From Gavia stellata (lineage: Eukaryota; Chordata; Aves; Gaviiformes; Gaviidae): a stretch of 64,000 nucleotides of DNA. How positions within the stretch are numbered: position 1 is the stretch's first letter; every line of letters begins with the position of its first letter. A program made the position numbers and the translations under genes. Below, in pieces: positions 12,401 through 55,161 of this stretch. Below the pieces are notes generated by a model. That model worked only from the letters and a program-made list of their open reading frames with translations, had not been told where the DNA came from and made no database searches. The DNA is taken from the NCBI RefSeq assembly GCF_030936135.1, contig NC_082600.1, positions 3,286,001 to 3,350,000 of the forward strand, read 5' to 3'.

Positions 12401-15400
12401 GTGTGGTTTAAATTAAACAGTTTTGGCCTCGCTCTTCAGTATAAACTGAAAGTAGCTTGATGCAATGCTTGCAAACAGTCTGAAAGAAACTATGCTTATA
12501 AAGTGTGACTTGCTTCCTTCCTGCTGTGGTATTCTTACATTTCAGTTAGTTTATATATGTGTATCAGCTGTTTCTCTCCATGTAACATGATGTAACACGC
12601 AGAGAAGGGATGATACCGTAAAACTCACTTTTTTTAACCAGATTTTTTTTTTTTTTATTGTAAGACAGCTGCTACTTTGTACACAGCTGCATTGCATCCC
12701 ATTTCAGCTTTTGGATGGTAAAACTCAATGTCCATAGTCCTGTTTCTTTTTTAAAAAAGTGTTTGGGGCTTGAGTCTGCAACAAGATAAGGATCTTTGGA
12801 TCCATATTTTGTTCCAAACATTGTCAGTGCTCTGTGCAGCTAGGAAAAGAACTTTTAAAGTATTTCTATACCAATACATGCTAATTAAAAGTTAATATTT
12901 TAACATCAGTCAGACGTAAGCTTTAAGCTAACTGGGTAAAAAAAATCTTTTTATTTTCTGCAGTTCTACATGTTAAATTCCAGATCCACGGACAAAGTGC
13001 TGCAGTGGGTCAGAGTAGAGTGTCAGGGGATACCCCCTTCATCAAAGGACAAACTTGGCGTTTGGGTTTACAAAAACAAGTAAGGCTCCAGCAACGAAGT
13101 CAGCACAGCTATACTTGCGCATGTGTTTGCTTTTAATCACTCTTAGTCTTGTCATTGTTGTGTCTTTTTGTTTGAACAAGCGCTGCAGAAGGACGTCTTG
13201 CCTGCAGCACATAACGTGCTTCAGGAAGATGCTGCATTTCTTTCCCAGCCAGCCTTTTAAAACAGCTCTGTCCTTTAACGGTTGATAAGCGAAAAACCTC
13301 ACTCCCAATTTGGGTGTATGTAAGCTGCAAAGTATCTGTGTGAGTCACAGTCCAAAACGTATGCTCATTACAGGCAAATCTTCCACGGTGTGTTCTCAGT
13401 ACATCACTTTAAAGACACTGTATTGTGGTTACTTGTATCAGCGTCATTCCTCTTGGCAGTTGCATCGGGAATTATTCTTCACAGAAGCCTGTTCTAGGAT
13501 TCCTCCTATCATGCAACATGCAGTCTTTTGGTCAAGTCTTGTGGGACAGCTTGCATTTCTGTGGTAGTTGAAGAGCAGGAAGCTGTTTTAATCTTAAAAT
13601 TGTGTGCGGCTTTTTCAGCGATGCACATGCTTAATTCGATGTGTTTTGTGCCGGTTGCACAAAACCAGGAACGTGTTAGGTGAACTGCTGTTGATGTTAT
13701 CTGATTTAATGTGTTGGGATAGTGTCCCAGAGGTGCCAGAAGGCCTTTTGGCACTGCAAACCTTGGAAAAGATGAGGAAGACAAGGAGAATGTCTTGAAG
13801 CCAGAAGAGCTGATGTGCAAAACGTTGTTGTTGCTTTGCACCCTCCTCCCCCACTCAGTTAGTGTAGTACTAGTCCCCTAAGCAGGGAGCTGCGTGATGA
13901 GATTGTTCCAGCCTTCGGGTGCTGGAGGACAGACAGCAGAAAGCCCTTCATGTAGGTAGGTAGTCACCTGCTTCCACAGGCTTGGTGTATCCCAGCTGCT
14001 CGGGAGGTTGGGGTGGAAGGGAATTGTCTTGGGGAGGGCAGGGACTTTTGGCTCTCCTCTTGGAGTGTCTGCCCAGGCCTGATTTCTCAGAGGGTTCCTG
14101 GCTTCCAGAGAACAGAACTCCAAAATGCAGTGGCACAGGTGACAGCTCACATGGCCAGAATTGTCCCCTTGCAGGAGAAGCTGGAAGGGCTGATCCCCGC
14201 AGAGCAAGGCCCTCTCCGTGGGCTGTGAGCCAGACACCCGGCGTGGGCAGCACTGCGGGGGTACGTGATGCCAGGGGCTGAGGAGCTCTGATGCGAATAT
14301 GAGGTGACAGCCAGGGGCCTCTGGTTCCTCTGTGGTCACAACTGGCAAGAGTTACGGTTCTTACTGTCTTGTCAGGGTAGGGGTTTAAGTTGTTATCTAC
14401 AAAACCTTACCTGGACAGCACAGCCATCTTCTGCCTGTTAGCACAACCAGTCTTGACTGTATCGTCTCTGGCCCTACTGAGGCAGAGGAGATCAGAGATG
14501 CTGTATGTCCTTGTGTTTGAGCCATGTATGGTGATTTTGGTGTATAACACTACAGATGGCTGTGCTGCTTTGTCCAGTACCTGGAGAGAAGGCTCCCTGT
14601 TACGGGATTTGCTGTGGGATTTGCTGCAGAAACTCAGGAAAGATAAGAAATTGCCCGTGGAGCTAGTTTTCAGATTCTTGACTGTTACGGTGCTTTATGT
14701 TCAGTTTAGTTGTAAATCTGTGCAAGACCGGAGCTGTGGCTGTTTAGGTGGTGTAGATTGTTTTCTGTTACTTCATAATTCACTAAGAATTTCTGGCAAA
14801 CCCATGCTGTTAGTTTCTAATAAGTGCTAAAACCCAAACATAAAACATAAAGGTAAATTATATTTTTAAAAACCAAAAATAACAGTAAAAACAGATGAGT
14901 GACTGCTCGTAGTAACTGTTCTTCAGGCTTTGAAACAAAATGCAGCAAGTACAAAGGAAAATGTCTTCCTCCCCCCAAACTAAAAACTTCCCAGGCAGCT
15001 TCATTGGTAGAGGGTCTCCTGCGTGTAGCGTCCCTTGGTCTCCTCCTGCCCTGCCTAGCACACAGCTCCACAGTGACCGTGGCCCAGTTGTAATGCTTTC
15101 CCTTTGCTTCTTAGAGGAGTGTTTGTGAACATTTCTGGCTCAGGGAAAACGGGCAGAGGGCTTGGAAAGGGTGGAGGCAGGAAACCGCAGGAATAAACAC
15201 CTGTAGCCGCTGTATGAGAGCTCCGATAGCAAAAGCTGAAGTGCAGTGACCAGGCAGCAGGCCTGGCAGCATCACACATTTGGAACCGGAGTAAATCTTG
15301 GAAGCCTGAGGCCTGGGAAACAGCTACAGAGGGATTTCATGTGGGTGGTAGGGTCGATTAGGCAAGAAGCAGGGCCTGACACCTGGAAAACTTGCATTGT

Positions 15401-18400
15401 AGCCATATTGGAAGTAATGAAGCCAAAGGAGCTTCCCTGGCTTTCCTGTCGTCTGTTTGAGCACAGCCTTTACAGAACTTTAAGTTGTAGCAACAGATGT
15501 ACTAGTATTTCTAATAGATCTTGATGCACATTTTGTTTCAGGCTAATATTTTTTGGAGGCTATGGTTATTTTCCTGAAGGGAAACAACGGGGAACTTTTG
15601 AATTCGATGAAACCTCTTTTTGGGTAAGTAAACCTGGAAGTAATTTCTATTTAAACTTTAATATTTGATTAGTGCTTATTAAAAATTGTTGCTTATTTAA
15701 TATTTTTAAAGAATTCAGGTCTTCCTAGAGGGTGGAATGACCACGTGCATGTTCTGGACACTGAAACTTTTACTTGGAGCCAGCCTATAACTACGGTAAT
15801 TATTAGTCTTATGTCAGTTATTTTAAGTTACGGCTCTTAAGAAGTATGGGCGCTGTGTGCCGTATCTCTTGTAGCATCCTATGAAAATAAGCATGATTCT
15901 GCTAGGCCTGGGTTCACTGCTTTAATTTGTGTCAAGTTAGAAGAGGGCGCTGATAAAACGGCCTCCCTGCGTAGCTGTGCGGGGTTAGTAGTGGGTGGTC
16001 CCAGCAGCAGTGGCTTTGGGCCGCAGATGTTCCGAGTGCCTGGCCGGGTGCTCGGTTAACTTGCTGTGTGAAGCTGTCTTAACCTGTTGTATCTCATGGG
16101 GGGGGTCCTATCTCTAGTCTGTATCTCCCTGGCGTTATTTTAGAAGATGTGGTTAACTGTTTGCAAGTAAGAAGCACGAAAATTCACCCAAAATACATGT
16201 TTCTACTTTCCTGCTCCACCTGCAGCCTTGTTTACATGTCACCAGTCTTTAACTGCCAGGTGTTCAGTTGTCAGGTGCTCTGGCGTCCTGCCTTTTTCGG
16301 GATATAAACCAGTCCCTAAATGCCAGGAGTTAGGAAAGATGGAAGAGCTCTCTGAAGTACCGAGTGCTAGCTAGCAGGAGGACGTGAGAAATGCCCTGCA
16401 GGGCCACGAGACTGGGACTCCACAGGTGGACCGTGTGGAGCTGATCTTGTTTTCTCTGTGGGATGAATCCCAGGCTGATGATTGAGTGCTGCTCACTCCG
16501 GCTGTAGCTGGCGGGAAGCACCCCGTCTGCAGCACTGCTGGTTTCTGCTGTTCTGGCTTCCCTCCTGGGACACGCAGTCTTTCAGATCCAACCAGGGGAG
16601 GAAACCTGGCCAGGAGCTAAAGCTTAGGACTGTGTGATCAGGGCACTCTCCCTTTCTCACGCTTCCTGAGCGAGCTGTCGTAATTCCCTGTATCTTGCTC
16701 TCTTGCCAGTGAAGTGGGACTGTTAATTTCTCTCCTATATACAGACTCCATGAGGTGTCATGAGCTTGTGTTTGCAGTCTTACCTACAACATGCTTGTAG
16801 GGGAAGGACTGTTAAGAGAGGTGTTTGAAACACTGTTGGTAGAACTAGCTTTGGAAACATTCCCCCAAAGTAAAAAATTACCTGCTGCCTATTCAGTAGC
16901 ATTCTCTAGGCCATTTAAACTGAATTTAAACCATTCATTTACCTAGGTCCTCTCTCCTCTCCAAAAATGAGAAACTTGCCTTTTATTTTCATCTGTCTTT
17001 CTCTCTCCATCTTTTTTCCCGTTGACTTGCTTTCTTTCATGCTTCAGTGGCATTGTGCTCATGGGGAGCTCAGGAAAACAAAATGTATGGTTTCCTGTCA
17101 TCCTCACTGTTACGTGATGGTTTGGTACATTTCACTTGGGCGCTGGATTGTGGTCAAAACAAAACAAAACGCTCCGTAATTGCAAATAAACATCATTTGA
17201 AACATCCCAGAAGTATTCAGGAACAGGCAAATGGAATGGTATTGCCACAGAATGGGAGGAAATGAAATTTGAGATCAGTAGCTCCTTATTCAGATTGCCA
17301 AAGCATTGCTTTGACTTACTACATAGAGATCCAAATATTTCCGAGATAACTCAAGAAAAATACCATTTAACAGTTCATTATGTCATTGTCTCATTTTCAG
17401 TCTGCGGTGTTCTGTGACTGTCTGAACCCCCTTATAAAAGCAAAATTTATATCTTGACACTTACAGAGGAAAAAAAGCCAACCAATTTTTAATGAGTTTT
17501 CTGATCTTCCATCCATCAAAAAAAGCAAGTTTCTGCACACAGAATGACTTGCTGGATGTTTTTTCACTCTCTGTTCCTTGTTGGCGTTAAATCTGACTTT
17601 AGTTCAGCCTTTCATCTCCTCGGGTGACTGATTTGTGGAACTGTGAGACCTTGCTTGCCTTGAGTGCGATGTGCAGGTGAGCTCTCCTGGGCGGCCTGAG
17701 AGGAGCCCGGCCCCTGCCCCACCGCCGTTGCCCCACGCCTCCCAGGGTGCCTGGTGTGGCCGTAGCCGTGCTGCTTCGTGTGTGTGATGGGCATCTTCAG
17801 CCCAGCTCCTCTTCGCTTGATCTGCTGCAGGTTTCTGGTGAAATGGCGTTTTCTTTGTTAATGTATCGAATAAACTTACCTTCTTCTTTCACGTTTTCTT
17901 TTCCCAGGGTAAAACTCCATCACCACGAGCAGCTCACGCCTGTGCTACAGTTGGGAACAGAGGCTACGTGTTTGGTGGCAGATACAGAGTAAGCCCCAGC
18001 CCAGTTTAATGATGTGTTACCAAAACCTAAACGGAGAGTTCCAACTGTGGTCTGCTTTGTTGTAGGAGTCCAGAATGAACGATCTTTACTATCTGAATCT
18101 GGATACGTGGGAGTGGAATGAAATGTAGGTACTAAAGCTTGAGTTCCTTTGTTTGTAAACCAATAGGAAGATGCCATTTTTAGTCACTTCTAATCATTCT
18201 AGTGAAATTTGGTAAACTCCAGCAAGTAAGTAAACTCAAGTAGAACTGATCCTCCTGATCAGTTGCTGACTCTTGCTGTCAGGCTTTTTGAAGTATTGAT
18301 ATGAGTAAAATTCTTCTACTGTGTCGAAAGAAATTAAACTTGCTGTTGGGTCATGAGCTGTGTGCATTATGAAGCTGCGTCCTTCAAATATCTGAAAAAT

Positions 18401-21400
18401 AATCAAAAAAGAGCAGCAGTATTTTATTGTAGTGCACGTGTAATTTATGGTGTATTTTATTGAAATACAGAATCACGCAAGGCATTTGCCCAGTTGGCCG
18501 ATCGTGGCATTCTTTAACGCCAATTTCCTCAGATCACCTCTTTCTCTTTGGAGGATTCACCACTGACAAGCAGCCATTAAGTAAGTCATTCCAAAAGGAT
18601 TTTGTGTTGTCTTTGTGTTCTGAAACAGTTGTGCACAGGACCTTGAATTACTGCCTAGTCACCTTAAGTTCTTTCTAAATTCCTTCCATGCACTTATGAT
18701 GCGACTCCTTATGGTCAACAGCTAATTTCACAGAGTAGGAGTCACTCAGTGTGTTGAGACACTATTATTTACAGAAATTAATCTGCTCTAAAAATGTATC
18801 TAATGCAAATTGCAATTAGTAAGAGCTTTACACTTCTCCATCTTTCCCGTCTGACTTCGCTCCCATAAACCATTATTAAACGCCGGTTTTCAAATAGACT
18901 GCCCAAAGTTTCATAGAGTTTCTCCTAAAAAAACTTGTTTAAGAACAAAAATGGACCGTGTTACACCAGAGTACATGTGTATTGCAGCAAACATGAAAGA
19001 ACTAACAAGAGTACTATTTGTATTTGGGGTTTTGCTTGTTTTCAGGTGATGCCTGGATTTATTGTATCAGCAAGAATGAGTGGATACAGTTTGAGCATAA
19101 CTATTCTGAAAAACCAAGGTATGGTAGACACTTTCCTGGAATTAAAGAGTGAGGAAGCTTTTCATGTTGGCTGTCGGAGAAAGGACACGCGTTCCTCTTT
19201 ACAGCACTCCTTTTTCTTAACAGTACAATACTAATGCCAGCTCCTACCCCAAAAACGCAGGTGTATTGAATGTACGCACAAAATCCAAGATGAATACCAC
19301 TGTACGACCGGTGCTGGAGGTAGCACATAGTTCAGTGTTTGTGAAACAGCAGGAAAGACAGGGATTTAGGGTTTGCTCTCCTGGCTGCAGAGGTGTCTGA
19401 GCTGTGAGTGCCAGCACAAGAGTGCCAGCGCAAGAGCTAACTGGAACCTGCGTGTTCTTGCTCTGCCAGCAAACTGGACACAGGCAGGTGTCACTGTTTT
19501 GAGCAGCCTTGCTGGTGGCTAATCCTGTGCACACCCAGGATATTTTTGTCTTCCTGCTGAGTAAATTAGAGATGATGACCTGCAATTTAAAAGCATCAAA
19601 ACTACTGTGATGCACGTATATGGCATTGAAAACATTCGTGTCACGTCAGTTACTGTGATCCATCTTGTTTGGGGAAGTGTTCCAATCCGAGGTTAAATGA
19701 GTCAAAGCAGCGATGCTTCCTGGCCTGCCCCCTTTGGCCTTGCTCATGCTGCTGCTGGGGATGAGGAGGGGTCTGTTATCCTGGGGCAGTAACAAGGCTG
19801 AGCTGCTGCCCCCCACCCGCTTTTCCCCACTTTGGAGCAGCGGGACGGGGCCGTGGTGTTGCTGAAGGCACGTGTGAGGTCAGTTGTTTCCCCAGGTCCT
19901 GGAGAACAATACAAAATCTGACTCTGTTTGTTCAGTCTTTTGACTCAAGCGGGACCTGAAAATAAAGTTTGTGCAAGCAGATCATTACAGCCGTCTGCCA
20001 GAAGCAACAGGGCTGTGGGTTTCACACATGCCTGCACTTGCAGGCAGCGTGCTGCTGAGTCCCGCAGCTCTGCAGCCCTGCGCTAACCAGGACACCTTAC
20101 ACAGCTGGCAGTTTGCTGACCAGTTTTCTTTCTCGGAACATAAACTCCCATTGAATTAGTCATGTCTGCAGCGTACTGGTGGAAGGGCAAACTTGCATGT
20201 GTTAACTGTAAATACAAATCCCAAAGGTGCCGTATTGGGTGGGGTGTTTTTTGGTTTAATGCTGTGCTGACTTCTGTTTCTAGGCTGTGGCATACCGCTT
20301 GTGCAAGCGAAGAGGGAGAGGTGATCGTCTTTGGGGGCTGTGCCAACAACTTACTTGCCCATTCGAAAGCTGTAAGTTTATTTTGAGCTTTCCCTTCCTG
20401 TGCAGCCCGGCCCTTCCTGCAGGAGCCGTGCTGTCTTACACTCTAGCGAGTGTGAAATGCTTGTAGTTGGCAGCACGATCTCGTGAGGACTGACTAAGGT
20501 GCATAAACAAAGCTTGAAGGGGAAATGTTTTGCTCCTTTTCTGGAAACCAGGTCATTATTATTTAAACAAACTATGACTCGCTTTCCCTCACACATGTGT
20601 TTCACTTGGAGGCTGTTCTTGCCTCCCAACTGCTTCTTTAGCTTTGCCCTGTGCTTCTCATGGGGGTGTTTTCAGGGAGCCCCTCCAAAAGCAATTGCTT
20701 CGCTGTGATGCTTGCAGGGAGGCCTGGTGAGAACAGGCTGATCGGAGAGGGGCTCTTCAGCCAGGACAGGGCTGTCCTAAGGTCTGTAAAAACAGGAGTT
20801 GGCTGGAAAGGGAGACCGGGAACAAACGCCTTCTGGGGCAAGAACCAGTGGGCGTCAGCTGGAACGGGCGAGTGGCAAACAAGCGTGGTGCAACAGTTCT
20901 TTATGCGCCAGCAGCTCAGCTCTGGCAGATAATATGTTTATGTGCACTCAAGGAGCAGGCATAAGCATCTAAAAAAAAGGAAAAACATTTGACTGCTGAG
21001 CCTGATACAGTCCCCGTGTCTAAAGTCCCTCAGCACCAATCCCTGAAGACTTGGAAGCTCTGCCCACAGGTGGTGTTCCTGTTCTCTCCCCCTGAGCACG
21101 GGTGGGCTAGCAGGGCCCTCCCATATACCAGCTGTAGCTTCCAGCCCTCCCGGGCTCCACCCAGCCCGGTCCTGCTCTGCCAGCAACAGGAGGTGCTGCA
21201 CAGGGAGAGCACATGAGCCTGGCGGCTCGGTGCACCCGTTCCCCTCCAGCTGTTTGTATGAAGTGGCATTAGATCTGGTTTGTGGTTGAGCTGTAGTTCC
21301 CCGAGTGCCCATACCTTCCCGTGGTGTAGGATTTGGTGAGCAATTCTGCATTCAGCTTGTCTGCTCCCTTTGTGATTTACGTGAAGTCTGGTCTACTCCC

Positions 21401-21999
21401 CAGAGCCATGCTGCTTGCCTTCCATTCCAGGGTCTGTTTGTGTGAGCCTTGGCTGGTTTGGCTCCTGCTGTAATAATGTGAATCCACATAACCAAACTGC
21501 TTCTCTCTCTGTCTCTCCCTCCCCACCCCCAGGCTCACAGTAATGAAATACTTGTGTTTTCTCTACAACCAAGATCTCTTGTCAGGTAAGAAAGCCAGAC
21601 TTCAACATTAAATTGTTGTGGCTCCATCTAAGTAAGTCAGGTAGCGCAGGGTTACCGCCAGACCTGTTTCTTACGTTCCTAAAATACTTGAAAACTTCCC
21701 CTAAAGAATGCTGAAAGAACAGCAGTCAATTATGAGAGGATAGAGCAAGATTGGTTTCAGAAGCACGCATTGGGCACTGACGATGGGAACAGCCCTCACT
21801 CAATAGCTGTAAAGAATGAGCTCCCCTTGCAGCCCTTGTTCATGCTAACACCAGCCACGTTTCCCTCTCCCCAAGGCTGTGCCTCGAAGCGGTCATTTGC
21901 TTCAAGGAGATGCTGGCCAGTTCCTGGAATTGCCTCCCCAAGCACTTGCTGCACAGCGTCAATCAGCGGTTTGGAAGCAACAACACCTCGGGCTCCTGA
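9438..21999 (+). CDS. KLHDC2: KLHDC2, complete coding region (13 coding exons, 407 aa)
   Basis: Substrate receptor of a cullin-2 RING E3 ligase that recognises proteins ending in diglycine or a similar C-terminal degron. Coding exons: 9438-9593, 10446-10525, 11504-11621, 12964-13079, 15542-15623, 15712-15795, 17908-17988, 18066-18124, 18471-18580, 19046-19118, 20284-20371, 21533-21585 and 21876-21999 (TGA 21997-21999). The sum is 408 codons including stop; human is 406 aa from memory. The start follows the acceptor AG at 9424-9425 and opens MADDNEDLQADEELPAPAED. Kelch blades include AERSGHVAV, CMYVWGGYK, SGSCAVCVDRVVYLFGGHH and HACATVGNRGYVFGGRYR. The degron-pocket residues known in human (Arg236, Arg241, Ser269, Trp270) correspond to Arg237, Arg242, Ser270 and Trp271 here. 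The protein ends NNTSGS, the self-inhibiting degron-like tail known for human KLHDC2. The C-terminal region carries the cullin-2/elongin-binding segment. Confidence 0.97.
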
Positions 22000-22193
22000 G
22001 CCCTCTGCAGCCATCGCTGACCAAGCTGTGCGTGGATGAGCAGCTCTAAGAAGATGTAATAATCCTACCCAGTGTGGCAAACATGAAACTTGTATAGGTT
22101 AAATATCCGTATCGTTGTAGGTAGTAGCTTCTTTGCCTTTACGTTGCATGTGAATGGCCTAGAGAGAACCTATTTTTGTGTAAAGATGTTTGC

Positions 22194-22199
22194 AATAAA
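22194..22199 (+). promoter_or_regulatory. KLHDC2: KLHDC2 poly(A) signal AATAAA
   Basis: Canonical AATAAA about 195 nt after the KLHDC2 stop codon, with T/G-rich sequence following. Cleavage is expected near 22215. A minus-strand ATTAAA (22204-22209) sits almost on top of it, which could serve the convergent NEMF transcript. Confidence 0.75.
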
Positions 22200-22214
22200 T
22201 GTATTTAATGCAAG

Positions 22215-23694
22215 TGGAGATGTAGCCTGTGCTTAAGCTAAAACTAGTTCTGGGTTTGTCCACCTTGAAGTACGTGTGAGGGCCAGCCCCAAGCGAGGAG
22301 ATGGGGTGTGCGTGTGTGGAAAGACTTGTTACGGAGTCCCTAGTCGAGGACGTGAGGACTTTAGTGGTTGTGTGGGAAATACTGAGGCACACACCATGAC
22401 TACTGAAGAGGAGTGTTGCTTTAGTCTAGGCTGAAGATTGCTGTGACAGGTGAGCAGTCCTGTTTTAGTCTACAGCATTAGGAAACCATCTGCTTAACAT
22501 TTCGCCACAAATGCTTAAGGTCAGAGAAAGGGGATTTGGAAATTCTATGTTGTCAGAGTTGATAAACTGTCGTAAACCTTCAGATGTTAAAGCACCACTA
22601 CTCTCTGCTTGTTTGTAGTTTGGTTTTTTGGAACTCTTTATGTTGTGGAACTTCAATTGTGAACCTTAGGTAGCAGATATTCTGCCCTGAGAAGTGTAAG
22701 TGAAAGTGCTTGAGCCTGTTAGCAGCCGTGTCAGTAACCTGTGGAGCTCACCTACAGCTGGAACAGCCTGCAGGACTTCAGCTTGGTGGAAGTACGCCAG
22801 TCAGTGCCCGCCGTCGCTGACTCAGCGCCATCGTCAGCAGCCCCAGCAGGTGACACTGGGGACAAGGAAGAGGCTGTGCTGCTGTGGGGAAGGGGTGAAA
22901 CCATGTTTAAGCTGTCCTCAAAAAAAAAAAAAATTAAAAACCTTGACTTCTAGAACAAAGTAGTTCCTGTATTGTAATTCCTGCGCCGGTTTCTTTTGTA
23001 ACCTTTAGCTATGGCTTGAGTAAGGGCTCGGGGTGGTGAGCGTCAGAGCCAAGCTGGGGTTTCACATCTCTCCCGGGGGTGTGCTCTGACCCTCAAGCCC
23101 CAACTCTTCCTCCCTGCATGTTCCTCACCTCCGCAGGGGTAGTAATTACACAGCACAGTTCGGCTGTGCTGGTGGGAGCAGGTGCTCTGGAAGGCTAGAG
23201 CTGGAGCTGCACCTTCCATCTTTTGGGAAAAATAAAATTCTGCCTTTTCTCCCATGAAGCATTTTGCACTGAAAATGCTCCTACTAGAAACTGCAGTCCC
23301 CTTCAGAGGAAAGCAGCAGGTATTGGGAAGAAAACAACATCACAGAGTTTTGCTGCAGGAAATTCAGGTACATCTTTGCCCAGCAGCGTGGGGAAGGAAC
23401 ACTCGGCTCCTGCATTCAAAGCACGAGAGAACGAACAGCGTGAGGTCACATCGCTGACCAAATGCCAGCAATTTACTTGCATATCTTTCTGCTATTTGTA
23501 TCGAGTTGTTAGAGTCCATCTAAACCGCGACGCAGGAACTGGTCCTCGTCCGCCAGCTACCATGGAAGCTAAATTCAGTCACATTAATGGCAGTCCGAGT
23601 AGGTTGGTCAGTCTGTCTGTCTGCCCCATCCGCAGGTGCTGGATTCTGACTGTGCAGCAGCGGCAGTTTGGTGGCGAGAAACCCAAGTACGGAA
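22215..23694. other. Tail-to-tail interval between KLHDC2 and NEMF
   Basis: No convincing gene. NEMF's 3' UTR must lie here, running leftward from 23695. I find no AATAAA on the minus strand between 22210 and 23690; weaker candidates are CATAAA at 22637-22642 and ATTAAA at 22204-22209. An A-run plus AT-rich stretch lies at 22921-22937. A small open frame at 22741-22953 (+) matches no family I know. Confidence 0.5.
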
Positions 23695-54529
<30,835 letters not shown>

Positions 54530-54802
54530 GGTGCCGCCGCCCGCTCCGACCGACGGCGCTCCCGGCAGCCCCGCCGCGCGCCCCGCGCCTGCGCCAACGC
54601 CCCGCTACGGGTCGCGCCGTGCGCCAATTCTCTCCGCTCCGCGGCAGCGCGCTCGCCGCCTCCCGCGCATGCGCTGAGCCGCGGATGGGGGGGCGGGCGG
54701 GCGGAGGCAGCGGGCCGCGTTGCGGTGGTGTGCCGGCAGGAGGCGGTAGCGTGCGCGTGTGCGGGGTGCGGCGCGGGGCAAAAGCGGTCGCGGGGTGTGT
54801 CA
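54530..54802 (-). promoter_or_regulatory. NEMF: CpG-island promoter of NEMF with NRF1 palindrome
   Basis: Very CpG-rich DNA directly upstream of the NEMF ATG and only about 270 bp long before the 3' end of a 7SL gene. It contains the NRF1-type palindrome GCGCATGCGC at 54665-54674 and a CCAAT core at 54624-54628 (inverted relative to NEMF). There is no TATA box. Confidence 0.75.
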
Positions 54803-55104
54803 AAAGGAGCCCGCGTCTCTCTGTGTTGCCCAGGCTACGCTGCAGTGGCTATTCACAGGCGCGATCCCGCTACTGACCGGCACGGGAGCTTTGACCTGCT
54901 CCGTCTCCGACCTGGGCCGGTTCACCCCTCCTTAGTCAACCTGGTGTGCCCCGGCTCCCCGGGGCTCACCATATTGATGCCGGCCTTAGCGCGGACGCCC
55001 GCTCGGCATAGCGCACTGCAGCCCAGAACTCCTGGGCTCAAGCGATCCGGCGGGCTCAGCCTCCCGAGTAGCTGGGACTACAGGCGCGCGCCACCGCGCC
55101 CGGC
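54803..55104 (-). ncRNA. RN7SL: 7SL (SRP) RNA gene, copy 1, nearest NEMF
   Basis: The reverse complement begins GCCGGGCGCGGTGGCGCG and follows vertebrate 7SL RNA through both the Alu and S domains. Landmarks: CTGTAGTCCCAGCTACTCGG, GATCGCTTGAGCCCAGGAG, then GGAGGGGTGAACCGGCCCAG, GGAGCAGGTCAAAGCTCC, GATCGCGCCTGTGAATAGCC and GCCTGGGCAACACAGAGAGA. It ends in TTTT (complement of 54803-54806), a Pol III terminator, at 302 nt; human 7SL is about 299. 7SL scaffolds SRP, which pauses translation and targets signal-peptide-bearing ribosomes to the ER. Its Alu-domain hairpin is closest to human of the three copies, so it is the likeliest main gene. Confidence 0.95.
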
Positions 55105-55161
55105 GCTCACCGCCTCGCGCTGCCGCCTCTACTGCCGTCACACCGCCCGGGGACAGCTCGG
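55105..55161 (-). promoter_or_regulatory. Upstream Pol III promoter of 7SL copy 1 with CRE-like site
   Basis: In transcript orientation TGACGGCA (complement of 55133-55140) lies about 30-36 bp before the RNA start. It resembles the ATF/CREB site that drives human 7SL, although that one lies somewhat further upstream. The rest is GC-rich until the C/T tract begins at 55162. Confidence 0.45.

Noticed and set aside
13878-14348. 156-codon minus-strand frame in KLHDC2 intron 5
   Set aside because: Antisense intronic frame with no domain; the shape changes in all frames of this GC-rich patch.
22741-22953. Small + strand frame with a lysine-rich end downstream of KLHDC2
   Set aside because: No family match, no splice context, and it ends in an A-run. 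Probably chance within the 3' interval.
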